Positions 8,550 to 16,041 of a stretch of DNA of 33,261 nucleotides are shown piece after piece; the first letter of the stretch is position 1; every line of letters begins with the position of its first letter. The stretch covers positions 1 to 33,261 of the forward strand of contig CANGHD010000022.1 of NCBI GenBank assembly GCA_947453525.1, read 5' to 3'. This DNA is from Paracoccaceae bacterium (GTDB lineage Bacteria > Pseudomonadota > Alphaproteobacteria > Rhodobacterales > Rhodobacteraceae). The translations under genes were made by a program, and so were the position numbers. The notes below the pieces were generated by a model. That model was not told the DNA's origin. It ran no database searches and saw only the letters and a program-made list of their open reading frames with translations.

Positions 8550-9569
8550 TCACTCGACCCGCGTGATCTTGGACGACCGCAGCGGCGTGCCGGCATCCGC
8601 CACCCGTGCCGCCGCAAAGCCGATCATCAGCCGCTGCGCCGCAGGCAACATGGCGAAGACGGCCGCAAGACCCGACGCCTTGGCGAAGGCAATCGTGACG
8701 GCTCCTTCAACCGGCGACAAACCGGAACTGTCGAAAAGGACAAGCGGAGAGCCGGTGACAACCACCGACAGCGCCATTGCCGTGACCAGCCCGGCCGTCG
8801 GATCATCGCCGCGAAACAGGATGACGCCAAGATCGGGGCCCAGCATTTCCATCGGCCCGTGGCGCAACTGGCCGCCTTCCAGCGAGAAGCACGGGGCGCG
8901 GGAAAGTTCGGTCAGCCCAAGCGCCAACGCTTCGGCCACGCCTTGCAGCCGACGGCCCGAGGTCACGATGCCGCGCACCGATGCCAGGGAAATCAGCGCG
9001 GCGGCCAGGTCGGGTTCTTCGGGGGCCGCCAAAGCCGCCAGCGCGGGGCCGGCATCGACGCCCAAGACGGCCAGCACAGCGAGGTGGAGCGCCAGCGTGA
9101 CGGTCAGACTGCGGGTGGCGGCGAACGCGTGCTCGGTTCCGCCGTGACCGACCAGCGAAGGGGCCAGCTGGGCCAGCGACGATCCACCCTCCAGCGTCAG
9201 ACCGAAGACATCGGCGGGACGGGTGGCCGTGTCAAACCAGCGGATGACCTCGGCACTTTCGCCCGATTGCGAGGTTACCAGAACGGTACGCCCGGCCAGC
9301 GGCAGTGGCGCGCCAAGTTGCTCGGACAGGGGCAGCGCCAGCGCATCGATGCCCAGATCGCGGTACAGGGGTTCGACCACGCGGGCCACGGCATGCGAGC
9401 CGCCCATGCCCAGCATCAGAACGGAACCGCAGCGCCGGACCGCCGCGGCCACGCTTTGCGCTGCAGCCTTGTTCTGGTTGAACGAGGCTCCGGCATCGCC
9501 ATGCTGACGGGCCATTTCGCGGTCAATGGCCAGAAGGCCTGCGGGTTTGGTTGAGTTGGTCATGGTCAT
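8550..9569 (-). CDS. SIS-domain sugar-phosphate isomerase/deglycase (GlmS C-terminal-like, FrlB/AgaS class)
   Basis: A 339-aa protein with two SIS domains and no glutaminase domain. Phosphosugar-binding features are GMGGSHAVAR, TSQSGESAEVIRW and the GlmS-like segment LEGGQLRHGPMEM. Such proteins isomerise or deaminate ketose/aldose-6-phosphates, or in FrlB cleave fructoselysine-6-phosphate to glucose-6-phosphate and the amino acid. The ATG at 9569 overlaps the permease stop (ATGA); a second in-frame ATG lies two codons later. Its position between ABC permeases and a PfkB kinase is the frl arrangement. An amino-sugar-phosphate deaminase is the main alternative. Confidence 0.8.
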   Translation of the reverse strand: MTMTNSTKPAGLLAIDREMARQHGDAGASFNQNKAAAQSVAAAVRRCGSVLMLGMGGSHAVARVVEPLYRDLGIDALALPLSEQLGAPLPLAGRTVLVTSQSGESAEVIRWFDTATRPADVFGLTLEGGSSLAQLAPSLVGHGGTEHAFAATRSLTVTLALHLAVLAVLGVDAGPALAALAAPEEPDLAAALISLASVRGIVTSGRRLQGVAEALALGLTELSRAPCFSLEGGQLRHGPMEMLGPDLGVILFRGDDPTAGLVTAMALSVVVTGSPLVLFDSSGLSPVEGAVTIAFAKASGLAAVFAMLPAAQRLMIGFAAARVADAGTPLRSSKITRVE

Positions 9570-10411
9570 CCTTTGACGCCGCCACTGGTGAGCCCGGAAA
9601 TCAGGGCGCGTTGCATGAGAAGGCCCAACAGCATCGGCGGCAGGGCGGCGATGACTCCGGCCGTGGCGATCATGCCATAGTCCGAGACGCGGCCCCCAGC
9701 GATGTCGGCAATGGCCACCGTCAGGGTCTTGGCCCGAAGATCGGACGTGAAAAGAAGGGCATAGAAGAACTCATCCCACGCCAGCAGAAAGGCGAACAGC
9801 ACCGCCGTGGCGATGGTGGGCAGCGCCAAGGGCAGTGTCACGATGCGCAGGGTCTGCCAGAGGTTTGCGCCGTCGATCATCGCGGCGGCCTCGATCTCCT
9901 TGGGGATGCCGTCGAAGCCGGATTTCATCAACCACGTGGTGAAAGGGGCGAGGATCGTCAGGTACACCAATGCCAGACTGAACACGCTGTTGAGCATTCC
10001 CAACCGCGCCAAACCCATGTAGAGCGGTACGGCAAGCGCTACGGGCGGCAGCATGTAGGTGGCAATCACCGCATTCAGCGACCACCCGACGGAAGGCGTG
10101 CGCGACACCGCCCAGCCTGCCGGCACCGCCACGACAATGGCCGCCAGCGTTGCCATGCCCGCCACGATCAGGCTGTTGGCCAGGGATGAGGTCACCGCCG
10201 CACCGGCGCTGTTCTCAACCCGGCTCAGCAACGTGACGTAGCGGGACAGGTCCACAGCACTCGGCCACCAGTTCAGCGGCTTGGCCGAGAGGTCTGCGGC
10301 GGGTGAAATGCTCATCACAAACAGCCACAGAATGGGGGTCAGGATCACTGCCGCCAGCAACAGGGCCGCGAGATGGAGCATCACCTTGGCGAAGAGGCTT
10401 TGGCGTTCCAT
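9566..10411 (-). CDS. Sugar ABC transporter permease 2 (MalG/UgpE type)
   Basis: A 281-aa inner-membrane permease with about six helices. The EAA loop reads EIEAAAMIDGANLWQTLRIV followed by LPLALP, which contacts the ATPase. The open frame extends upstream to 10825, but only from ATG 10411 does the sequence look like a permease. This ATG shares one base with the stop of permease 1 (TGATG). It pairs with permease 1 to form the channel of the importer. Confidence 0.93.
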   Translation of the reverse strand: MERQSLFAKVMLHLAALLLAAVILTPILWLFVMSISPAADLSAKPLNWWPSAVDLSRYVTLLSRVENSAGAAVTSSLANSLIVAGMATLAAIVVAVPAGWAVSRTPSVGWSLNAVIATYMLPPVALAVPLYMGLARLGMLNSVFSLALVYLTILAPFTTWLMKSGFDGIPKEIEAAAMIDGANLWQTLRIVTLPLALPTIATAVLFAFLLAWDEFFYALLFTSDLRAKTLTVAIADIAGGRVSDYGMIATAGVIAALPPMLLGLLMQRALISGLTSGGVKG

Positions 10412-11295
10412 CAGTCCATCCTCCCGGCCGTTTTGCGCAACAGACCGCCATAGGCCAGCGCCAGAAGGCTGACCATCAGTGTGACGATCAAGGCCAGCGA
10501 CGCGCCCGAACCTGCCCGCTGAAACGAAAACCCTTCTTGATAGACAAGGATCGAGAGGGTGCGCGTCGTGTTGGCGGGCCCGCCACGGGTCATGATCCAT
10601 ATGATGTCGAAAACCTTGAAGGCTTCGATCGTGCGCAGGACCAGCGCCACCATCAGCGGCCCGGCCAGATGCGGCAGGGTAACGTAGCGAAAGCGTCGGA
10701 AAGGTCCCGCGCCATCGACCAGGGAGGCGGCGATGGTGTCTCGCGGCACCGCTTGCAGGGCTGCGAGGGCAATAAGGGTGACCAGCGGGAAGTTCTTCCA
10801 CACATCGGCCAGAATGATCGCCCACATCGCGCTACCCGGTTCACCAAGCCATGACCGATAGGCGTCGATCAGCCCGATTTGCGTCAGGGCCGCATTCATT
10901 GCGCCGTATTCGGGATTGTAGATCAGCCGCCACAGCGTGGCGTTGACCACTGTGGGCAAGGCCCATGGCAGGATCATCAAGGCCCTCAGGATCGTGCGGC
11001 CGTAAAACTTCTCGTTCAGCAGCAGGGCGGCGAGAACCCCAACCACCATCTCAATGGCGACAGACGCCAGAGCGAACCACAGAGTCGCCCAGAGGGTCTT
11101 TTGAAAGGCACTTCCGGTCAGCATCTTGCTGTAATTGGCAAGGCCCACGTAATCGCCCCCGGTGCCCACCAGCTTGGCATCGGTAAAAGACAGCCGAACG
11201 GTCTCGGCCAAAGGCCAGCCGATCACGCCGACCATCACGGCCAGCAAGGGAAGCATCAGCAGCCACGCACGCGTGGTCAGCCATGAGCTGGACAT
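10411..11295 (-). CDS. Sugar ABC transporter permease 1 (MalF/UgpA type)
   Basis: A 294-aa permease with about six helices. The first helix is WLLMLPLLAVMVGVIGWPL and the EAA loop region is AASLVDGAGPFRRFRYVTLP. The C-terminal FDIIWIMTRGGPANTT is typical of MalF-type sugar permeases. I chose ATG 11295, which has AGGA 7-10 bases upstream; the open frame continues to 11493 without conserved sequence. A hairpin (11316-11345) separates it from the binding-protein gene. Confidence 0.93.
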   Translation of the reverse strand: MSSSWLTTRAWLLMLPLLAVMVGVIGWPLAETVRLSFTDAKLVGTGGDYVGLANYSKMLTGSAFQKTLWATLWFALASVAIEMVVGVLAALLLNEKFYGRTILRALMILPWALPTVVNATLWRLIYNPEYGAMNAALTQIGLIDAYRSWLGEPGSAMWAIILADVWKNFPLVTLIALAALQAVPRDTIAASLVDGAGPFRRFRYVTLPHLAGPLMVALVLRTIEAFKVFDIIWIMTRGGPANTTRTLSILVYQEGFSFQRAGSGASLALIVTLMVSLLALAYGGLLRKTAGRMD

Positions 11296-11315
11296 GGGAG
11301 TTCCTCGCAAAAAGG

Positions 11316-11345
11316 TCCTCCGGGCGAGCCGGGCCGCCCGGAGGA
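11316..11345 (-). terminator. Intra-operon hairpin / attenuator between binding protein and permease genes
   Basis: A perfect 11-bp inverted repeat, TCCTCCGGGCG at 11316-11326 and CGCCCGGAGGA at 11335-11345, with an 8-base loop. Read on the minus strand it lies directly after the binding-protein stop and is followed by a run of five T (CCTTTTTG). This is the usual form of a partial terminator or 3'-stabiliser that raises binding-protein mRNA over permease mRNA. Confidence 0.75.
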
Positions 11346-11350
11346 TCTGG

Positions 11351-12589
11351 TCAGAGACCGCTGTTTTCGGCCGCTGTGGCCAGAGCATCTTCTGGGGTCG
11401 AGGTGCCCAGCAGGGATTCCTGAATGGCCTGCTGCAGCGCCACCGAGAGTTCCTGATACTTGGGCGTCGTCGGGCGCGGATACATCGCGCCAAGGCTGAT
11501 CTTGGCGGCGGCGATCAGGTCTTCCTGGCCCTTGGCCAATGCGGGATCGTCATAGGACGAGGCCCAGATCGGCAGGCTCAGCTTGGCGTACTTGTTCTGC
11601 TCGGCCTGCGAGGTGAGGAATTCGACGAACTTCCATGCCTCGTCCGGGTGCTTGCTGGCGGTGGTGATGCCAAGACCCATCGAGCCGTTCATCGCTGAAA
11701 CCTCGGACTTACCCGCGACGCCGGGCGCCGGAACCACGCCGACATGGCCCGCGACCTTGCTGTCTTTCGGGTCATTGGCAAGGTTGTACATATAAGTCCA
11801 GTTCAGAGCAAAGGCCGCATCGCCGTTCTCGAAGACCTTGCGGACGTCCTCTTCAAGGAACTCTTTCGAGTTGGGGTTTGTCAGGCCGGATTTGTAGCTG
11901 TCGACCATGTATTTCAGCGCATCAAGCCCGCCGCCGTTCTGGAAGTCGGGCTTGCCGTCCTTCAGGAAGTCGCCGCCATAGGCAGACACCAGCGTGGTGT
12001 AGTCACAGATCACAGCCTCGGCCTGCGCCCAGCTCCAGGCGATCGGAGTGGCGAGCAGGCCCTTGTCCTTGATGATCTTGGCGTCGACCGTCAGCTCTTC
12101 CCAGGTTTTCGGCGGGGCGGCAATGCCGGCCTTGGCAAGGATATCCTTGTTGTAGAACAGGTATTTAGTGTCGAGGATCCAAGGCATGCCATAATGCTTG
12201 CCGTCAAAGTCCACCGTGGTCCAGGCTCCGGGCAGCACGCCTTTCTTCATGTCGTCGGTCACGCGCGAGGTCACGTCGACCAGCACATTGTTGGTCGCAT
12301 ATTCGGCGGGCCAGATCACGTCGAACAGCACAACGTCATAGCCGCCACCCGAGCCTTGGGCGAGCACGGTCTTGTCGTGCAGGCCTTCGTAGGGGACGAA
12401 CTCAAGATTGACCTTGATGTCCGGATTGGCTGCCGTGAAATCCGCCGCCATCGCGCGGACATCGGCCTCGCTATATGCGGCCTGCGCCATGAACAGGGCG
12501 TTCAGCGTCGTTTCAGCAAAGGCTGCGGAAGACGCGGCGGTCAGGATCAGCGCCCCGCCCGCGACAGCCCGTGTCATCGAAATCTTCAT
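11351..12589 (-). CDS. Sugar ABC transporter periplasmic binding protein (SBP family 1)
   Basis: A 412-aa extracellular solute-binding protein. The N-terminus MKISMTRAVAGGALILTAAS and following AAFA|ET form a Sec signal peptide. The mature part has the family-1 pattern: LFDVIWPAEY, GMPWILDTKYLFYNKDILAKAG, and near the C-terminus SKHPDEAWKFVEFLTS. The ATG at 12589 has a strong ribosome site, GGAGGT, 5 bases upstream. It is the first gene of the operon and presumably fixes its substrate specificity; in frl systems the equivalent is FrlO. No residue visible here allows the sugar to be named. Confidence 0.93.
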   Translation of the reverse strand: MKISMTRAVAGGALILTAASSAAFAETTLNALFMAQAAYSEADVRAMAADFTAANPDIKVNLEFVPYEGLHDKTVLAQGSGGGYDVVLFDVIWPAEYATNNVLVDVTSRVTDDMKKGVLPGAWTTVDFDGKHYGMPWILDTKYLFYNKDILAKAGIAAPPKTWEELTVDAKIIKDKGLLATPIAWSWAQAEAVICDYTTLVSAYGGDFLKDGKPDFQNGGGLDALKYMVDSYKSGLTNPNSKEFLEEDVRKVFENGDAAFALNWTYMYNLANDPKDSKVAGHVGVVPAPGVAGKSEVSAMNGSMGLGITTASKHPDEAWKFVEFLTSQAEQNKYAKLSLPIWASSYDDPALAKGQEDLIAAAKISLGAMYPRPTTPKYQELSVALQQAIQESLLGTSTPEDALATAAENSGL

Positions 12590-12693
12590 GTTAGACCTCC
12601 GTGTTGGTTTGCGTTTGGCCGCAATTTGAACAGGGACTTGCCAAGCCGGTCACCGGGACAGGACCCGAAGACGCCGCGATTCGAACCTGCTGC

Positions 12694-12719
12694 ACAAGTT
12701 CTAAGCTTGTTAATACAAG
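12694..12719 (-). promoter_or_regulatory. Putative GntR/HutC operator inside the promoter
   Basis: The palindrome CTTGTATTAACAAG (minus strand; 12719-12706) fills most of the spacer between -35 and -10. A further ACTTGT half-site (12699-12694) overlaps the -10 and repeats the first ACTTGT 21 bases away, two helical turns. HutC-type regulators bind sites of the CTTGT-N4-ACAAG kind, and a regulator bound here would block RNA polymerase. Assignment to the operon's own GntR protein is inferred. Confidence 0.55.
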
Positions 12720-12726
12720 TGGTCAA
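12698..12726 (-). promoter_or_regulatory. Promoter of the sugar operon
   Basis: On the minus strand, TTGACC (12726-12721) and TAGAAC (12703-12698) are separated by exactly 17 bases and point at the binding-protein gene, whose start lies about 110 bases downstream. The -35 matches sigma-70 consensus at 5 of 6 positions and the -10 at 4 of 6. Confidence 0.6.
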
Positions 12727-13222
12727 ACGAAGTCCGCGTAGGCGCGGTCCGGCCGCAAGGGTTCCGCGCGCCTGTGGGTCGTGACACCAGTTATTTCATC
12801 AAAAACCGCCTGATGGCCGGTCCATGACAGTTTGCCCGGGGTTCATGGCAAGCATCGGTACCGCACCACGGTCAACGGACGGACGCGGCGATGGTGCGGG
12901 ATTTGACCTTCGCCAATCAGGAACCGCGACGCAATTGACGTCGGGTTCCCGTTCTTCCCTGGAACCCCGCCTTGCGGTACCTCCCGTCGCGGAGTGACGG
13001 CGCGGCCGGAGAATCCTGCTCGTGGATGGCACGCCGTGGAAAAGGATCAGGGCGATGGCCTACCTGATTGTCTGCCGTCCAATGAATTGTCGGCTTGCGT
13101 GGTGTTCGACGCGTCCATTCACGCAAAAGTAGACGGACAGGTGAAATGGAATACGAAGCTTTGCTCATTCGGCAGAACGGTGTGTTCTGCAAAGGGCATT
13201 TGAAAATGCTCGGTCAACCTGA
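12727..13222. other. Non-coding stretch between the sugar operon and the pilus remnant
   Basis: About 500 bases with no convincing gene. Short open frames on both strands here show no signal peptide, no family resemblance and no good ribosome site. It may hold degraded sequence from the start of the pilus operon, but I could not recognise any. Confidence 0.4.
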
Positions 13223-13750
13223 CATCTCTCTGGGGTTCTTGCCATTATTGCGGGTCAAACCGTGGCTTTTGCCGATACGGCGACCAACACTTTGTCATTC
13301 AAGCTCAATGTTGTACGAACTTGCGCCGTGGGCGTCGGCGCGCTCAATTTCCCGATCGATACCTTTGGTACGGCGATCCAGACCAATACCGCGACAATCA
13401 CGGTGACCTGCAACACCGGACCCACCGCACCGACCATCAAGGTCGGCGCGGGCGGCAACGCGCTGTCCGGCGCTGTGCCGCGTCGCATGAAACTGTCGGG
13501 CGGAGCCGAGTTCATCTTCTACACGCTGACCTCGGGCGCCACCGCCATTGTCACCGAGACCGGGATGCCCCTCACCGGCAACGCGAATTCGACCTATTCC
13601 GCGCCGCTTTTCGCCGCGACCACGGTCCTCGTCACCGCCTCGATGGGAACCTGTAGGGGCTTGGTCGTCATGACCGTCGGTACACCAATTGACCCGGTTG
13701 ATCCCCGGCCTTGCCTTGGCTGCTTTGCTGGTCGGGGCAAGTCCGGGGAT
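13223..13750 (+). pseudogene. Csu-type spore coat U (SCPU) pilin, 5'-disrupted
   Basis: The frame from 13223 encodes the end of a signal peptide (LSGVLAIIAG then AFA|D) and one SCPU pilin domain: conserved Cys in VRTCAVGVGALNF, TITVTCNTG, and a C-terminal strand ASMGTCRGLVVMTVG resembling the family GTYxDxVxxTV ending. The signal peptide has no usable start codon: an in-frame TGA lies at 13220 and the nearest ATG (13206) is in another frame. The earliest in-frame start, GTG 13262, would delete most of the signal. The reading continues past the expected end for about 25 residues of non-family sequence into the next gene. SCPU proteins are secreted pilins of chaperone-usher pili. Most likely a decayed gene; a sequencing error could explain the 5' break. 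Confidence 0.65.
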
Positions 13751-14771
13751 TGCCCATGAATCTAGCGTCAGCCCGGCCAGACTTCGGGTCGCCGCGACCG
13801 CGCAGACGGCGACCCTGACGGTAAAGTCGGGTGCGTCGGATGGCCAAATGCGCGTACTGCGCCGGTACAACGAGAACGGACGAAATGAACGGGCATCAAC
13901 CCTTGATGTGACGGCCAGTCCGCCTTCGATGCATAGGAAGGCCAATCAGGAAATCACCATCCGACTGGTGCGCAAATCCAAGACCGCCCTACAGGGTCAG
14001 GAATGTTGCCCCGTGCTGATCGACAAGCTGCCCAATAAGACGGCCTCGGGCGAGCAGGTGGCGATCACCATACCCCACTCGGTTGTTACCCCGCTACTTG
14101 CGCGGGGCGGACGGCACAGCCCTGAGCTATCGGCTGACGGCCCTCTCGTCCTATTCGGCCACTTGCATTTTATGGACCGTCTGGACCTGCCCCAGATCCT
14201 GGATCAGACAGGGGCTGGGCAGGTCAGCCCCGACGTCGATGCCGAGATCACCGAGCTGGGGTCGCAGGCCCGGATCGGCAGTTATCTTTCCACTTTTGCC
14301 GGGACCGGAGATCTGGACTTCAGCTATGGCGATAGAAGTTGCACCCAGACGGGGGACATCAACAGCTTCATCGTTAGCGCCGATGTGACCGCCAGCTGCA
14401 CCGTGGGTGTGACGCCGATGGATTTCGGCACCGTCAACAGCGCCACGGGCGGACCGCGGGACAGCATTGCCCGGATTTCGGTGACCTGCACCCACGGTTC
14501 CGCCTACGCGATCGGGCTGGATTTCGGCGCGCATGCCAGTGACACGTCGAACACGGGCCGCCAGATGGCCAATGGTGCCAACATGGTGCGCTATGGCCTG
14601 CTTCACGACAACGCGCATCAAGGGCTGGGGACTGCTTGCCGGTACAGTCGTGCAAAGCACAGGGATCGGCTGCCCGCAGTCCATCGATATCCAAGGGGCC
14701 GCGTCTTCCGGGGCCAGGTCTTGGCGCGCGGTCTCTATTCCGACACAGTCGTGGTGGTGATCACCTACTGA
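13689..14771 (+). pseudogene. Chimeric remnant: Csu pilus chaperone N-terminus joined to SCPU tip protein C-terminus
   Basis: This 360-codon frame (TTG start) begins with a signal peptide (LALAALLVGASPGIA|HE) and a PapD-like chaperone N-terminal domain to about residue 135 (SSVSPARLRVAATAQ, TASPPSM, VLIDKLP, VAITIPHSV). From about residue 165 it becomes spore coat U sequence of a two-domain tip protein (IGSYLSTFAGTG, SFIVSADVTASC, MDFGTVNSATGG) and ends with the SCPU terminal strand YSDTVVVVITY. The usher gene that normally lies between chaperone and tip (about 2.4 kb) is missing, so a deletion fused the two. Near 14630-14700 the family sequence (VQSTGIGCPQSIDIQG) is in the +1 frame and then returns, two compensating frameshifts. 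Not expected to make a working protein. Confidence 0.62.
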
Positions 14772-14908
14772 TAGCGACGCAAAGAGCGACTTGCATCCGT
14801 GCATTGCAACCGACGCGTCGCCTGATCCGAGCTCAGGCGGGCATTCGTGGCAAACGAGCGATCCGAATGGGTCTTACCTCACTCAACAGGCTTGTTGCAT
14901 TGTTCCAC

Positions 14909-15967
14909 TCAGTTCATCTCGAACACCGGGACAAAGCTTGCTGGGGCGACCGTGCCGCTTTGATCCATCCCGATCACGGTTTCGGCGGTGACGGTCTGTA
15001 TCCTCGGCCCGGCATGGCGAACGGAAAGGCTGCCTTCGATGGCGCGCACAGCTTGCTCGATGGCCAGCTTACCTTGCAGGACAGGAAAATCATCCGGCGC
15101 CGCCAGGATTTTGCCCCGCTTGATGCCACGAAGAACGGCAGGGGTCATATAGTCGGACACAATTCCGATCCGGTCTGTCAGCCCACGTTCCCGCAGGATC
15201 GACACGGCTGCCTCGGCCATCGGTCCGCTGCCGACGAGATAGTCTATGTCCGGAAAGGCATCGAGAACTTCCTCCACGAGGTTCAGCTGGATTTCGCGAC
15301 CCGTGTCGCCGTATTTCACCACCACGATTTCGGCTGAACTATCGGCAAGACCCGCGTGAAATCCTTCTTCGACAAAGCGCACCCAGCCTGCGCCCTTGGT
15401 GCCGGGGAACCATGCCAACCGCACAGGCGCGCTGCCCTTGGGATGGCTTTTCGCGATCACTTCTGCGGCGGCACGGCCCATTTCTCGCCATGACACGCCG
15501 GATTTGGCGGTAATGCCCGCGTCAGCGATGTCATTGACGGCTGCAAGGACAGGAATGCTCCGGGCAATATCGACCAGGGTTGGCGTCAGGCCATCCATCG
15601 ACACGGTTCCCACGATCACGGCGTCCGCACCGGCTGCGACACAGGCTTTGACCTGATCAATCTGGCGGTCGAGGTTCGGGTAGCCCCCGGCCTCGACAAG
15701 ACGAAAGCCGACGCCAAGATGGCTCGCCTCTTGCACCATGCCATAGTTGACCCCCAGCCAATAGGCGTCCTTCAGGTGCGGATAGGCCACACAAATCCGC
15801 CATTTGCGGGCGGCTTTGTCCAATGGGTGGTAATCCGTCGCAATCGCCGGGCTGGAATAGTCGAAAGGCACCGACCTTACATCCAGAGCCCAGGTTTCAG
15901 ACATGGCCGGGCCGAAGACCAGGGCCAGCGTCAGGCTCAACATCATTTGACCGAATTGCCTGCCCAT
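14909..15967 (-). CDS. torT: TorT-like periplasmic TMAO-sensing protein
   Basis: A 352-aa periplasmic-binding-protein-fold (LacI/RbsB type) protein with a signal peptide (MMLSLTLALVFGPAMSETWA|LDV). Typical segments are WRICVAYPHLKDAYWLGVNYG, DAVIVGTVSMDGL, VPVLAAVNDIADAG-like sequence, and FPGTKGAGWV. TorT binds trimethylamine N-oxide (TMAO) and passes the signal to the sensor kinase TorS. I chose ATG 15967, preceded by GGAAGGA, over the longer frame to 16027, because the signal peptide then begins correctly. It is divergent from torS with 74 bases between the starts. Homology is clear; ligand identity is inferred from the adjoining TorS/TorR homologues. Confidence 0.85.
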   Translation of the reverse strand: MGRQFGQMMLSLTLALVFGPAMSETWALDVRSVPFDYSSPAIATDYHPLDKAARKWRICVAYPHLKDAYWLGVNYGMVQEASHLGVGFRLVEAGGYPNLDRQIDQVKACVAAGADAVIVGTVSMDGLTPTLVDIARSIPVLAAVNDIADAGITAKSGVSWREMGRAAAEVIAKSHPKGSAPVRLAWFPGTKGAGWVRFVEEGFHAGLADSSAEIVVVKYGDTGREIQLNLVEEVLDAFPDIDYLVGSGPMAEAAVSILRERGLTDRIGIVSDYMTPAVLRGIKRGKILAAPDDFPVLQGKLAIEQAVRAIEGSLSVRHAGPRIQTVTAETVIGMDQSGTVAPASFVPVFEMN

Positions 15968-16041
15968 GATTTTCCTTCCCCATGGAGCGTTGACGTGTAG
16001 GTTCGATGCATGGGTATGAAAGGTCAAGCGGAAGGCACGTG

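Noticed and set aside
4808-12589. Assignment of the sugar operon as a glycerol-3-phosphate (ugp) importer
   Set aside because: The ATPase resembles UgpC, but the SIS, PfkB and ROK enzymes point to sugar catabolism, and a dedicated glp importer lies elsewhere in the window.
4808-12589. Assignment as a chitobiose/N-acetylglucosamine or MurNAc operon
   Set aside because: No nagA deacetylase, nagB or murQ-type signature was seen, and a PfkB kinase is unusual there; kept only as an alternative for the ROK kinase.
12994-13203. A possible 69-aa protein upstream of the pilin remnant
   Set aside because: No ribosome site, no signal or domain, and composition unlike neighbouring genes.
14772-14908. 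Possible IS end (GGCTTGTTGCATTG near 14890)
   Set aside because: It resembles the ends of some IS elements, but no transposase or second inverted repeat is nearby.
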